64,000 nucleotides of DNA from Bordetella petrii (lineage in GTDB: Bacteria; Pseudomonadota; Gammaproteobacteria; Burkholderiales; Burkholderiaceae_B): contig NZ_JAFMZZ010000001.1 in assembly GCF_017356245.1 (NCBI RefSeq), positions 467,073 to 531,072 of the forward strand, in the 5' to 3' direction. The translations under genes and the position numbers were made by a program. Positions within the stretch are counted from its first letter, which is position 1. Every line of letters begins with the position of its first letter. Of this stretch, positions 6,945-15,725 are shown piece after piece. Under the pieces are notes generated by a model. The model made no database searches. It saw only the letters and a list, made by a program, of their open reading frames with translations, and was not told the origin of the DNA.

Positions 6945-9478
6945 CAGGCTTCTCGTAGGGTAAGTAGCGGCGGTGCGCGCAGCACGCCGCGCAGCGCCAG
7001 CGCGGCGCCGCCCCAGGCGGCCGCCATGCCCGCGCCGGCGCCGGCCAGCCAGGGCCAGGCGCTGAGCGTAATGCGGAAATCGAATACATAAGTGGACAGC
7101 GCCCAGGCGATGGCGCTGGCGCCGGCCGCGGCCAGCAGGCCGGCCAGCCCGCCCACGGCCAGGACTTCCAGGCGCTGGGCGCGCGCCAGCTGGCCGCGGG
7201 TGGCCCCCAGCGCGCGCAGCACCGCCGCCTCGCGCACGCGTTCGTCGCGGGTGGCGGTGAGCGCGGCGGCCAGCACCAGCACGCCGGCGGCCAGGGTGAA
7301 TACGAACAATACCTGGACCGCGGTAATGACCTGGTCCAGCACCGACTGCAGCTGGTTCAGGATCGAGCCCACGTCGAACACCGTCAGGTTGGGAAACTGG
7401 CGCAGCAGCTCGCGCGGCAGCGCCGCCTGGCTGGGCGGCAGGTGAAACGACGTGATCCAGCTTTGCGGCATGCCTTCCAGCGCCGCCGGCGACAGCACGG
7501 CAAAGAAATTGACCTGCATGGAATCCCAGTCGACGCGGCGGATGCCGGACACGGTGGCCTGCACCTGCTGGCCGCCGACGTCGAAGGTGAGCACGTCGCC
7601 CACCGCCAGCCGCAGCGCTTCGGCCAGGCCCGCTTCCAGCGAGACTTCGTGCGCGTCGGGGCGCAGCCAGCGGCCCTGTTCGATGCGGTTGCCGGCCGGC
7701 AAGGTGGCGCCGTACGACAGGTTGAATTCGCGGTCGACCAGGCGCTTGGCGCGCGGCTCTTCGTAGTCGGCCGGGCCGACCGGACGGCCGTCGACCGCGA
7801 CCAGGCGGCCGCGCACCATGGGCCACAGCGCCACGCCGCCCAGGCCATGGCCGGCCAGGAAATCGAGCACGGGCTGGCGCTGGTCGGGCTGGATGTTGAT
7901 CAGGAACCGGTTGGGCGCATCGGGCGGCAGCGTGCGCTGCCAGCCGGCGATCAGGTCGGTGCGGGTCATGGCCAGCAGCAGCAGCGCCATCAGGCCGATG
8001 GCCAGCGCGCAGACCTGGGTAATGGTGGCGGCGCGCCGGCGCACCACGCCCGCCAGGGCGAAGCGCAGCGCCGGCAGGCCGGCCGCCGCGCCGCGCAGGC
8101 GGGCCAGGCCCAGCACGCACAGCCAGGCCACCAGGGCGAATGCCGCGAAGGCGGCCAGAAAGCCGCCCGCCACCACGGCGCCCAGCCGGGCATTGCCGGC
8201 AAACCACCAGATCAGCAGGGCGAAGCCCGCCGCGCCCAGGGCGTAGCCGGCCGCGCTGCGGGCGCGCAGGGTATCGGCGTCACGGCGCAGCACGCGGGCC
8301 GGCGGCACGTGGCGCAACTGCGCCAGCGTGGGCAGCGCGAAACCCAGCAACAGCAGCACGCCGGTGACCAGGCCCTGCAAGGCCGGGATGCCCGAGGCCG
8401 CCGGCAACTCGGTGTCGATCAGGCTGCCCAGCGCCAGCACCAGGCCCTGGTGCGCGGCATAGCCCAGCAGGCAGCCGGCCGCCGAAGCGAACAGGCCGAC
8501 CAGGGTGAATTCCGCCAGCAGCATGCGCGCCACGTGCGACTGCACGGCGCCCAGGCAGCGCATGACCGCGATGCCGTCGCGATGGCGCGTCATGAAGCGC
8601 CCCGCCGCCAGCGCCACCGCCACCGCCGAGATCAGCACGGCCAGCAGCGCCACCAGCGACAGGAAGCGCTGGGCGCGGTCGAGCGTGCGCTGCACTTCGG
8701 GGCGGCCGGATTCCAGGGTGGCCAGTTTCTGGCCGCGCTGCAGGTGCTGCCGCAGCCAGCCCGCATACGCCGCCACCGCATCGGGCTCGCCAGCCGCCAG
8801 CAGCGCGTAGCCGATGCGGCTGCCGGGCACCACCAGCCCGGTGGCCGGCAGGTCGTCGGCGCGCATCATGACGCGCGGCGCCACGTTCACGAACTGCATG
8901 CCGCGGTCGGGCTCGTAGGTGATCACGCGCGCCACCCGCAGCCGGCTGTCGCCCAGGCCGATGGTGTCGCCCACGCCGATGTCCAGCAGGGCCAGCAGCT
9001 GGGCGTCGGCCCACACCGTGCCGGGCGCCGGGATGTCTCGCGTGGGCGCGCCTTCGGCATAAGGGGCCTCGGCCACGCTCAGGCTGCCGCGCAGCGGATA
9101 GCCGGGTTCGACCGCCTTCAGCGAGACCAGCTGGGCGGCCTCGCCCGCGCTGGCCATGGTGGGAAACTGCAGGGTGCGCGAGACGTCCAGCCCCCGGCCG
9201 CGGGCGGCATCGATGAACTCGGCGGCGATGGGCGCGTCGGCGTCCAGCACCAGATCGGCGCCCAGCATCTGGCCGGCGTCGCGCTCGAGCGCGCGGCCGA
9301 CCCGGTCGGCCAGGAACCCCACGCTGGTGACGGCGGCCACCGCCACCACCAGGGCCAGCACCAGCAGGCGCAGCTCGCCGGCGCGGGCGTCGCGCATCAT
9401 CATGCGGGCGCCCTGGCGCAACGCGGCGGCCAGGCCGGGCGGGCGCGGGCGGGAAGAGGAATCAGGGAAATCCATCAT
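6944..9478 (-). CDS. FtsX/YbbP-family ABC transporter permease
   Basis: An 844-residue inner-membrane protein with an N-terminal transmembrane helix, a large periplasmic region, a cluster of helices in the middle, a second periplasmic region and three C-terminal helices. Two FtsX-type modules can be seen: HRDGIAVMRCLGA and DERVREAAVLRALGATRGQL are the cytoplasmic coupling segments. This is the YbbP architecture, usually encoded with an ATPase YbbA and often tesA; neither is here. The ATG has a second ATG directly after it. The gene is divergent from the TRAP operon. The substrate is unknown. Confidence 0.85.
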   Translation of the reverse strand: MMDFPDSSSRPRPPGLAAALRQGARMMMRDARAGELRLLVLALVVAVAAVTSVGFLADRVGRALERDAGQMLGADLVLDADAPIAAEFIDAARGRGLDVSRTLQFPTMASAGEAAQLVSLKAVEPGYPLRGSLSVAEAPYAEGAPTRDIPAPGTVWADAQLLALLDIGVGDTIGLGDSRLRVARVITYEPDRGMQFVNVAPRVMMRADDLPATGLVVPGSRIGYALLAAGEPDAVAAYAGWLRQHLQRGQKLATLESGRPEVQRTLDRAQRFLSLVALLAVLISAVAVALAAGRFMTRHRDGIAVMRCLGAVQSHVARMLLAEFTLVGLFASAAGCLLGYAAHQGLVLALGSLIDTELPAASGIPALQGLVTGVLLLLGFALPTLAQLRHVPPARVLRRDADTLRARSAAGYALGAAGFALLIWWFAGNARLGAVVAGGFLAAFAAFALVAWLCVLGLARLRGAAAGLPALRFALAGVVRRRAATITQVCALAIGLMALLLLAMTRTDLIAGWQRTLPPDAPNRFLINIQPDQRQPVLDFLAGHGLGGVALWPMVRGRLVAVDGRPVGPADYEEPRAKRLVDREFNLSYGATLPAGNRIEQGRWLRPDAHEVSLEAGLAEALRLAVGDVLTFDVGGQQVQATVSGIRRVDWDSMQVNFFAVLSPAALEGMPQSWITSFHLPPSQAALPRELLRQFPNLTVFDVGSILNQLQSVLDQVITAVQVLFVFTLAAGVLVLAAALTATRDERVREAAVLRALGATRGQLARAQRLEVLAVGGLAGLLAAAGASAIAWALSTYVFDFRITLSAWPWLAGAGAGMAAAWGGAALALRGVLRAPPLLTLREA

Positions 9479-9588
9479 TTTGCAATGGTAACCAATGGTC
9501 GGTTTGTCAGGGGAATCCCGCTATCATGCGCGCTGGGCGTAACATGCGATGCGCCAATACCAATATTTGTTCCCCGGGAGAAGACACC

Positions 9589-10566
9589 ATGCGTAAGACC
9601 TGGCTTGCCGCCACCATCCTGGCGGGCTGCGCCGCCACCGCCGCGCAGCCCGCAGCCGCCCAGACCACGCTGAAAATGGCATATGCCCTGTCGACGTCGT
9701 CGCACTACGGCGCCGGCGCCGAAGCCTTCGCCAAGTCGGTCGAGGCCTCGACCAACGGCAAGTACAAAGTCCAGCAGTTCGCCAACAGCGCGCTGGGCGG
9801 CGAGCGCGAAGTCATCGAAGGCCTGCAGATCGGCACCATCGACCTGGCCATCGTGTCCACCGGCGCAACCCTGAATTTCGTGCCCGAGACCGGCGTCTTC
9901 GACATCCCCTTCCTGCTGCGCGACCTGCAGCACGCCCGCAAGGTGCTCGACAGCAAGATCGGCCAGGACATGCTGGCCAAGTTCCCCGACCGCGGCATCA
10001 TCGCCCTGGCCTGGGGCGAGCAGGGCTTCCGCCACCTGACCAACAACGTGCGCCCGGTCAAGACGCCGGCGGACGCCAAGGGCCTGAAGATCCGCACCAC
10101 CGAAAACCCCATCCACATCGCGGCTTTCCGCGCCATCGGCATCCTGCCTACTCCCATGGCCTGGCCCGAAGTGGCCACCGCGCTGCAGCAGGGCACCATC
10201 GACGGCCAGGAAAACCCGCTGTCGGTGATCACCTCGGCCAAGCTGTCGCAGGTGCAGAAGTACCTGTCGCTGACCGGCCATGTGTACGGCCCGGCGCTGG
10301 TGCTGATGTCGGCCAATGTGTATGAAGGCCTGTCCGACGCCGAAAAAGCCAGCTTCAAGACGGCCGGCAAGGCCTCGGCCCAGGCCATGCGCGACTACGT
10401 CGACAACATCGAGAAAACCGGCGTCGAGCAGCTGCGCAAAGAAGGCATGCAGGTCACCACCGACGTCGACCGCGATGCCTTCGCCGCCGCGGTGCAGCCG
10501 GCCTACGCCGAGTACTACAAGAAGTACGACAAGAACCTGATCGACGCGATCCGCAACACCAAGTAA
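9589..10566 (+). CDS. TRAP transporter substrate-binding protein (DctP type)
   Basis: A 325-residue periplasmic receptor for a TRAP transporter. The signal peptide (MRKTWLAATILAG, cleavage likely after AAAQ) is followed by TTLKMAYALSTSSHYG, and the family motifs GEREVIEGLQIGTIDLAI and KGLKIRTTENPIH are clear. The latter region contains the Arg that usually pairs with a carboxylate ligand. The start is fixed by a GGGAGAAG ribosome-binding site six bases upstream; an upstream extension has none. It is the first gene of dctPQM and probably takes an organic acid, identity unknown. Confidence 0.92.
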   Translation: MRKTWLAATILAGCAATAAQPAAAQTTLKMAYALSTSSHYGAGAEAFAKSVEASTNGKYKVQQFANSALGGEREVIEGLQIGTIDLAIVSTGATLNFVPETGVFDIPFLLRDLQHARKVLDSKIGQDMLAKFPDRGIIALAWGEQGFRHLTNNVRPVKTPADAKGLKIRTTENPIHIAAFRAIGILPTPMAWPEVATALQQGTIDGQENPLSVITSAKLSQVQKYLSLTGHVYGPALVLMSANVYEGLSDAEKASFKTAGKASAQAMRDYVDNIEKTGVEQLRKEGMQVTTDVDRDAFAAAVQPAYAEYYKKYDKNLIDAIRNTK

Positions 10567-10581
10567 GGCCGGCTCCGGCCG

Positions 10582-10608
10582 GGCCGGGCTGCCGTGCGCA
10601 GCCCGGCC
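10582..10608 (+). terminator. Strong hairpin between dctP and dctQ
   Basis: Perfect 11-bp arms (GGCCGGGCTGC / GCAGCCCGGCC) around a CGTGC loop, 15 bases after the dctP stop, followed only by GTGTTT. In a gene-coupled position like this it more likely stabilises the dctP message or causes partial termination, giving more receptor than permease, than it ends the operon. Confidence 0.6.
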
Positions 10609-10658
10609 GTGTTTCGCGCCACCCTGCATCTGCGCCATCCCCGCATCCGGAATTCACC

Positions 10659-11159
10659 ATGCGCCAGCTCCGTCTTGCCGAACAGGCCCTGTTCAAGGGG
10701 GTGTCGGCCATCGCCCAGATTCTGCTGGTGGCCTCGGCGGCCGCCGCTTTCTACCAGGTCATTGCCCGCTTCATCCTGCAGGCGCCCTCCGACTGGAGCG
10801 AGGTGCTGACCCGCGCGCTGCTGATCTGGACCGTGCTGCTGGGCGTCGCCCTGGCCTTTCGCCATGGCGCGATGATCAGCGTCGAACTGCTGCGCAACCT
10901 GCTCAAAGGACATAGGCAGCGTCTGCTGGAACACGTTATTGCCCTGATCTGCGTTGCCTTCCTGGTCTTCATCGCCTGGATCGGCGGGCACATGACGTAC
11001 CGGGTGCGCTTCCAGAACGTGCCCAGCCTGAACATCTCGATTTCCTGGATATACCTGGCGATTCCGGTGGGCGCCTCGCTGGCGGCCATCGCCGTGCTGA
11101 CGCGCTGGCTGCTGGGCGCGGACGAGCCCGCCCCGGTGCGCAACGACGCCCAAGGTTAA
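10659..11159 (+). CDS. TRAP transporter small permease (DctQ type)
   Basis: A 166-residue protein with four hydrophobic helices. The DctQ landmarks are FYQVIARFILQAPSDWSEVLTRALLIW and FRHGAMISVELLR. It forms the small membrane subunit that joins the large permease and lets the receptor drive ion-coupled uptake. It lies between dctP (92 bases upstream, past a strong hairpin) and dctM (49 bases downstream), all rightward. Confidence 0.92.
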   Translation: MRQLRLAEQALFKGVSAIAQILLVASAAAAFYQVIARFILQAPSDWSEVLTRALLIWTVLLGVALAFRHGAMISVELLRNLLKGHRQRLLEHVIALICVAFLVFIAWIGGHMTYRVRFQNVPSLNISISWIYLAIPVGASLAAIAVLTRWLLGADEPAPVRNDAQG

Positions 11160-11208
11160 GGGCCCGCCCCGAAGCGCAATCTGATCTGCACTGTATAGGC
11201 ACTTTGCG

Positions 11209-12486
11209 ATGTCCCAATTGATGATTTTGACGATGCTGATCTTCTTCGGGCTGTCCGTGCCCGTGGCGGTCGCCATCGGCCTGGCCAGCCTGGCCGGCGT
11301 GTCGCTGGGCGGCCTGCCCTGGCTGGTGGTGGCCCAGCAGCTGTACGCGGCGCTGGACAAGTACCCGCTGGTGGCGGTGCCGTTCTTCATCCTGGCAGGC
11401 AACCTGATGGAAGCCGGCGGCATCTCGGACCGCATGGTCGAGTTCGCCAAAAGCGTGGTGGGCGGCGTCCAGGGCGGCCTGGCCTGCACCTGCGTGCTGA
11501 CCTGCATGATTTTCGCGGCGGTGGCCGGCTCCAGCGTGGCCACCACCTTCGCCGTGGGCGCGATCCTGATCCCGGCGATGGTGCGCCACGGCTACCCGGC
11601 GCCCTTCGCCGCGTCGCTGCAGGCCAGCGCGGCCGAGCTGGGCGTGATCATCCCGCCGTCCATCCCGATGATCCTGTTCGCGGTGTCCACCGACACCTCG
11701 ACGGGCGAACTGTTCATCGCCGGCGTCGTGCCCGGCATCCTGATCGGCGGCGCGCTGATGCTGTACGTATGGCTGTACGCCAAGCGCCACGGCCTGGGCA
11801 AGATGGACGGCGACGGCCGGCTGCCGCTGTGGCAGGCGTTCAAGCGCGCCTGGCTGGCGCTCCTGATGCCCGTCATCATCCTGGGCGGCATATATGGCGG
11901 CGTGTTCACGCCCACCGAAGCCTCGGTGGTGGCGGTGGTGTATGCCGTGCTGGTGGGCAGATTCGTCTACCGCAAGCTCAGTTTCCGCATGCTGTCGGGC
12001 ACCCTGCACCGCTCGGTGGTGTCCACCTCGGTCATCATGTTCGTCATCGCCAACGCGGGCGTCTTCAGTTTCCTGCTGAACCGCGCCGGCGTGCCGGACG
12101 CGCTGGGCACCTGGCTGTCCCACCTGTTCCACGACAAGATCGCGTTCCTGCTGGGCATCAACGCCGCCCTGTTCGTCATCGGCATGTTCATCGAGACTTC
12201 GGCTTCGGTGGTGGTGCTGGCGCCGCTGCTGCTGCCGGTGGCCATGCAGTTCGGCATCGAACCCGTGCACTTCGGCATCATCATGGTGGTCAACCTGGCG
12301 CTGGGCATGATCACCCCGCCCTTCGGCGTGAATCTGTTCGCGGCCTGCGCGGTGGCCGGGCTGCCGCTCGAGCGCCTGATCCGGCCCCTGATCCCCTTTG
12401 TGCTGGTGGTCATCGCCTGCCTGATGGTGATCACCTATTGGCCGGGGCTGTCGCTGGGGCTGCGCGACCTGGTCTACGCCAAGTAG
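11209..12486 (+). CDS. TRAP transporter large permease (DctM type)
   Basis: A 425-residue polytopic permease with about 12 helices. FFILAGNLMEAGGISDRMVEFA, AVAGSSVATTFAVGAILIPAM, ELGVIIPPSIPMILFAVSTD, and the C-terminal LALGMITPPFGVNLF are diagnostic of DctM. It carries the solute and the coupling ions across the inner membrane. It closes the dctPQM operon; no clear T-tailed terminator follows before the next small gene. Confidence 0.94.
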   Translation: MSQLMILTMLIFFGLSVPVAVAIGLASLAGVSLGGLPWLVVAQQLYAALDKYPLVAVPFFILAGNLMEAGGISDRMVEFAKSVVGGVQGGLACTCVLTCMIFAAVAGSSVATTFAVGAILIPAMVRHGYPAPFAASLQASAAELGVIIPPSIPMILFAVSTDTSTGELFIAGVVPGILIGGALMLYVWLYAKRHGLGKMDGDGRLPLWQAFKRAWLALLMPVIILGGIYGGVFTPTEASVVAVVYAVLVGRFVYRKLSFRMLSGTLHRSVVSTSVIMFVIANAGVFSFLLNRAGVPDALGTWLSHLFHDKIAFLLGINAALFVIGMFIETSASVVVLAPLLLPVAMQFGIEPVHFGIIMVVNLALGMITPPFGVNLFAACAVAGLPLERLIRPLIPFVLVVIACLMVITYWPGLSLGLRDLVYAK

Positions 12487-12516
12487 CCCGCCGCATGTGA
12501 TACCGTTGCTGGCGTC

Positions 12517-12915
12517 ATGAACGTTCCGTTTCCCATACGCCAGGAATGCCCCCCAGGAGCCTGTGTCTGCGACCGCGACAGGCTGCTGGCCGAGCCTGGC
12601 GGCGATATCCGCATCCTGCGCCTGACGCGCGAAGAAGAAAAAAAGCTGGTGGCGCGCCTGGAAAACCTGGCCAGCCTGGACGACCTGCGGCGCATGCAGC
12701 ACCTGCTGCATGCGCAGCTGGGCATTTCCCTGAGCATCGCGCCCGGCCTCAATGAAGTGCGCACCGTGCGCGGCCTGCACATCGAAATCGCCGACCTACC
12801 CGGCCTGTGCAACAAGACCCGGCAGACCCTGCCCGCGGCGATCCGCCGCGGCCTGGAGCGCAGGCCGGAAATCATCTACGCGCTGCTCGATTCGTACGAT
12901 CTGTTGGGCGGCTGA
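12517..12915 (+). CDS. Uncharacterised protein with an N-terminal Cys cluster
   Basis: A 132-residue protein I cannot assign to a family. Near the N-terminus is ECPPGACVCDRDRLL, three cysteines in C-x5-C-x-C spacing, which could bind a metal. The middle (LTREEEKKLVARLENLASLDDLRRMQHLL) is a probable amphipathic helix pair, and LCNKTRQTLPAAIRRGLE adds one more cysteine. It has no signal peptide and ends ...YDLLGG. It follows the TRAP operon by 30 bases and may be co-transcribed. The codon use is like its neighbours, so it is probably real and conserved in relatives. Confidence 0.7.
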   Translation: MNVPFPIRQECPPGACVCDRDRLLAEPGGDIRILRLTREEEKKLVARLENLASLDDLRRMQHLLHAQLGISLSIAPGLNEVRTVRGLHIEIADLPGLCNKTRQTLPAAIRRGLERRPEIIYALLDSYDLLGG

Positions 12916-12924
12916 GCGCCGCCC
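12906..12924. terminator. GC hairpin with stop codon in the loop
   Basis: GGGCGGC and GCCGCCC form perfect 7-bp arms around TGAGC; the TGA is the stop codon of the upstream gene. There is no T-run. It lies between two convergent genes and may act as a bidirectional end signal. Confidence 0.45.
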
Positions 12925-12932
12925 TGTGCGGT

Positions 12933-13919
12933 TCAATCGACCCGGATATTCACCGACTTGACCACCGCGGCCCATTTGTCGAGCTCGCCGTGGATGAAGT
13001 CGCGCAGCTCGGCGGGCGTGCTGGCGGTCGGCACGGCGCCCTCTTTCTCGAAGTGCTGGCGCAGGCCGGGCGAGCTCATGGCCTTGCGGATCGCCGCGTT
13101 CAGGGTGTCCACCACGGCCTGCGGCGTGCCTTTGGGCGCCAGCAGCGCATTCCAGGTATTGATGTCGTAGCCCTTGAAGGCGGCGTTCTCGCCCAGCGCC
13201 GGCACGTCGGGCAGTTGCGGCGAACGTTCTTGCGTGGTCACGGCCAGCGCCCGCAGGTTGCCCGCCTTCAGCTGCGACATGGCACCGGGCAGCGTGGCGA
13301 AGCTGAACTGCGCCTCGCCGGTCATCACCGCCGTATTGGCCAGCGCGCCGCCGCGATACGGCACGTGCACCAGGTCCAGATGCGCCTGCTGCGCGAACAT
13401 GGCGCCGGCCAGGTGCACCGGCGAACCGTTGCCGCTGGACGAGTAATTCAGCTCGCCGGGTTTGGATCTGGCCAGGGCTACCAGTTCATCCACGCTCCTG
13501 GCCGGCAACTTGGGGGTGGTGACCAGCACCAGCGGTATCGACGCCACCATGGCCACAGGCACGAAGCCGCCCACCGGGTCATAGCCCAGCGTGCGCTTAT
13601 AGAGCGCCGGGTTGATGCCGTGGCTGGACACCGTTGCCATGAACAGTGTGTAGCCATCGGGGCGCGCGTCCTGCACATACGCGGCGGCAATGTTGCCGGC
13701 CGCGCCTGGTTTGTTCTCGACGATGATCGATTGCTTGAGTTCCTTGCCCAGCTGTTCGCCCAGCACCCGCGCCAGGATATCGGTGGTGCCGCCGGCGGAA
13801 TAGCCGACCACTATGCGGATCGGCTGGTCGGGATAGGCCGCGTGGGCCGCGGGCAGGCCGCCGGCCGTGCCCGCCAGGGCCAGGGCGGCTAGGAAGCGCT
13901 TCATGCAAATGCCTTTCAT
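12933..13919 (-). CDS. Bug/TctC-family periplasmic solute receptor
   Basis: A 328-residue tripartite-tricarboxylate-type receptor. After a signal peptide (hydrophobic core FLAALALAGTAGG, cleavage near AHA) come the family motifs YPDQPIRIVVGYSAGGTTD, the ligand-loop KPGAAGNIAA, SSSGNGSPVHLAG and VPYRGG. The GGAG ribosome-binding site favours 13919; an internal ATG at 13904 is an alternative. No TctA/TctB membrane genes are nearby, as is usual for the many orphan Bug proteins in Bordetella. It is the last gene of the GntR-linked module, 192 bases after the crotonase, and probably binds the substrate of that pathway. Confidence 0.93.
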   Translation of the reverse strand: MKGICMKRFLAALALAGTAGGLPAAHAAYPDQPIRIVVGYSAGGTTDILARVLGEQLGKELKQSIIVENKPGAAGNIAAAYVQDARPDGYTLFMATVSSHGINPALYKRTLGYDPVGGFVPVAMVASIPLVLVTTPKLPARSVDELVALARSKPGELNYSSSGNGSPVHLAGAMFAQQAHLDLVHVPYRGGALANTAVMTGEAQFSFATLPGAMSQLKAGNLRALAVTTQERSPQLPDVPALGENAAFKGYDINTWNALLAPKGTPQAVVDTLNAAIRKAMSSPGLRQHFEKEGAVPTASTPAELRDFIHGELDKWAAVVKSVNIRVD

Positions 13920-14111
13920 GCTTGTCTCCGTATTGTGCTGAATCCGTGCTTCTTGGGGGCCACATGCCCCAGGGTGGCCCGCGGATCGGAGCGCCGGCGC
14001 CAGGCAGCCGCCGCCCCCGCGTGGCGGGCGCACGCGGCCCTGCCGGGCCAGGCGCCCGGCATCGGGATCAGGTACAGGTGAAGCGTCAGGCCGCTTGCCG
14101 TCCGGCCAGGT

Positions 14112-14927
14112 TCAGGTGCCGGTGAACACCGGCGCCCGCTTTTCGGCGAAGGCTTTGCGCCCTTCGCGGTAATCGTTGCTTTCGAAGCAGGCCATCACCA
14201 GCCGGTTCATGGCCTGCAGGTCCACATCAGGCCCCAGTTGCTGCATCTGGCGGATCATCTTCTTGCCGGCGTGCAGGGTCAGCGGCGCGTTGGCGCCAAT
14301 CTGCGCGATGTATTCCTGCACAGCCGCGTCCAGCTCGACCGCGCCGACCACGCGGTGCAGCAGCCCCAGCGCCTCGGCCCGGGCGGCGGGATAGCGCGCC
14401 GCGGTCAGGAAGATCTCGAGCGCGCGCGCCGGGCCGACGGCCGTAACCAGGTTGCGGATCGCGGTCATGCGGTAGCCCAGGCCCAGCCTGCCGGCCGGGA
14501 TGGCGAACGAGCTGTCGTCCGAGGCGATGCGCAGGTCGCAGCACAGCGCGATATTCAGGCCGCCGCCGATGCAGTAGCCCCTGATGCGCGCGACGGTGGG
14601 CTTGTCGTAGTCGTACAGCGCCAGCTGCGCCGCCTCAGCGACCTTTTCGTAAGCCTGCACGGCCTGCTCGCCCGCGCGCAGGGTGTCGAACTGCGAAATG
14701 TTGGCGCCGCTGACGAACGCGCGCTCTCCGGCGCCGGTCAGCACCACCACGCGGATGGCCGGGTCTTCAGCCAGCGCCCGCAACGCGATGGGCAGGCCTT
14801 CCCACATGGCGAACGATACGGCATTGTGGCGGCCGGGATCGTTGAAGGTGATCCAGCCGGCCGGGCCGCGCTTCTCGACGATAAGGTTCTCGGTAATGCG
14901 GTCCTGCAGAATGCGTTGCGAAGTCAT
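14112..14927 (-). CDS. Crotonase-superfamily protein lacking both hydratase glutamates
   Basis: A 271-residue crotonase-fold protein. The oxyanion-hole segments RAFVSGANISQF (69-80) and IGGGLN (120-125) are intact. Where enoyl-CoA hydratase has its two catalytic glutamates (GGGCE and QPE) this protein has Asn125 (GGGLN) and Ala145 (IPAG). It therefore probably does not hydrate enoyl-CoA. An isomerase, decarboxylase, C-C hydrolase or thioesterase activity on a CoA ester is more likely. It overlaps the GntR stop by four bases and shares the operon with the CoA-transferase, whose product is its likely substrate. Confidence 0.85.
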   Translation of the reverse strand: MTSQRILQDRITENLIVEKRGPAGWITFNDPGRHNAVSFAMWEGLPIALRALAEDPAIRVVVLTGAGERAFVSGANISQFDTLRAGEQAVQAYEKVAEAAQLALYDYDKPTVARIRGYCIGGGLNIALCCDLRIASDDSSFAIPAGRLGLGYRMTAIRNLVTAVGPARALEIFLTAARYPAARAEALGLLHRVVGAVELDAAVQEYIAQIGANAPLTLHAGKKMIRQMQQLGPDVDLQAMNRLVMACFESNDYREGRKAFAEKRAPVFTGT

Positions 14928-15688
14928 GAGGTGCCTGTCTCGCGCGGGTCGGGTGGCGGCTGCAGCAGTGCGCGCCGGCGCTGCATGCCGTTGGAAAGAT
15001 GCTGGCGCATGGCGGCGCGCGCCGCCTCGCCGTCGCGCGCCACAATGGCGTCGAAAATGCGGTGGTGCTCGGCCTCGATCTGCGCCACGCGGTCGGTGCC
15101 GGTGCTGCTGTAGCGCAGTGTGCGCACGGCATCGCCGATGGCCCGCCCGAACAGCGACAGCAGCCGGACGAAATACGGATTGTTGGTGGCCTGGCAGACG
15201 GCCATGTGGAAATCCAGGGCGCGATCGGCGCCATGGCGCCAGTCGCCGCCGGCCGCGTCGACGCGCTCGAGCGCCTGGCGCAGCGTGGCAAGCTGCGCCT
15301 CGGTGCGCTGCTGCGCGGCCAGCGCGGCCGCGCCCGCCTCGATTTCGACGCGCAGTTGGTAAACCTGTTCCAGCGCGTCGGCATGCAGCAGGTCGGCCGG
15401 CAATATCTCGAAGTTATGGAGCCCGGGTTCGGCCGCCACGAAGCTGCCCACGCCGCGCCGGGTTTCGATATAGCCCGACAATTTCAGGCGCGCGATGGCC
15501 TCGCGCACCACGTTGCGGCTGACGCCGAACGACTGCGACAGCTCTTGCTCGGTGGGCAGCCGCTGGCCCGGCTCGAGCGCCTGGCTCAGGATCTTCTGGC
15601 GGATCAGCTGGGCGATTTCATCGGGCAGGTTGTCGGGCCGGCTCAGGCTGTCGAACAACGGATCGGGCGAGGGTTTGGGGCGGGCCAT
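14924..15688 (-). CDS. GntR-family regulator with FCD domain (FadR type)
   Basis: A 254-residue transcription factor. Residues about 22-85 form the winged helix with LPTEQELSQSFGVSRNVV as the DNA-recognition part, and 95-235 form the all-helical FCD ligand domain (RVEIEAGAAALAAQ, DFHMAVCQATNNPYFVRLL, EHHRIFDAI). FCD domains usually sense an organic acid through a metal site. The gene sits inside the operon it probably controls: 37 bases after the CoA-transferase and overlapping the crotonase. A matching TTGT-N3-ACAT palindrome is found at 16927-16947 before the first gene. Confidence 0.92.
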   Translation of the reverse strand: MARPKPSPDPLFDSLSRPDNLPDEIAQLIRQKILSQALEPGQRLPTEQELSQSFGVSRNVVREAIARLKLSGYIETRRGVGSFVAAEPGLHNFEILPADLLHADALEQVYQLRVEIEAGAAALAAQQRTEAQLATLRQALERVDAAGGDWRHGADRALDFHMAVCQATNNPYFVRLLSLFGRAIGDAVRTLRYSSTGTDRVAQIEAEHHRIFDAIVARDGEAARAAMRQHLSNGMQRRRALLQPPPDPRETGTS

Positions 15689-15725
15689 GGCAGTCCTGGC
15701 GGATGAGCGTGAAAGACGCCGATTG

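Noticed and set aside
7442..9673. Very long open frame on the plus strand opposite the permease gene
   Set aside because: Its translation is low-complexity (Gln/Ala/Arg/His-rich) with no family motif; it is the antisense shadow expected in about 70% GC coding DNA.
10969..12780. 603-codon open frame opposite dctM
   Set aside because: Antisense to a clear TRAP permease, rich in His/Gln/Arg repeats, no start signal or motif.
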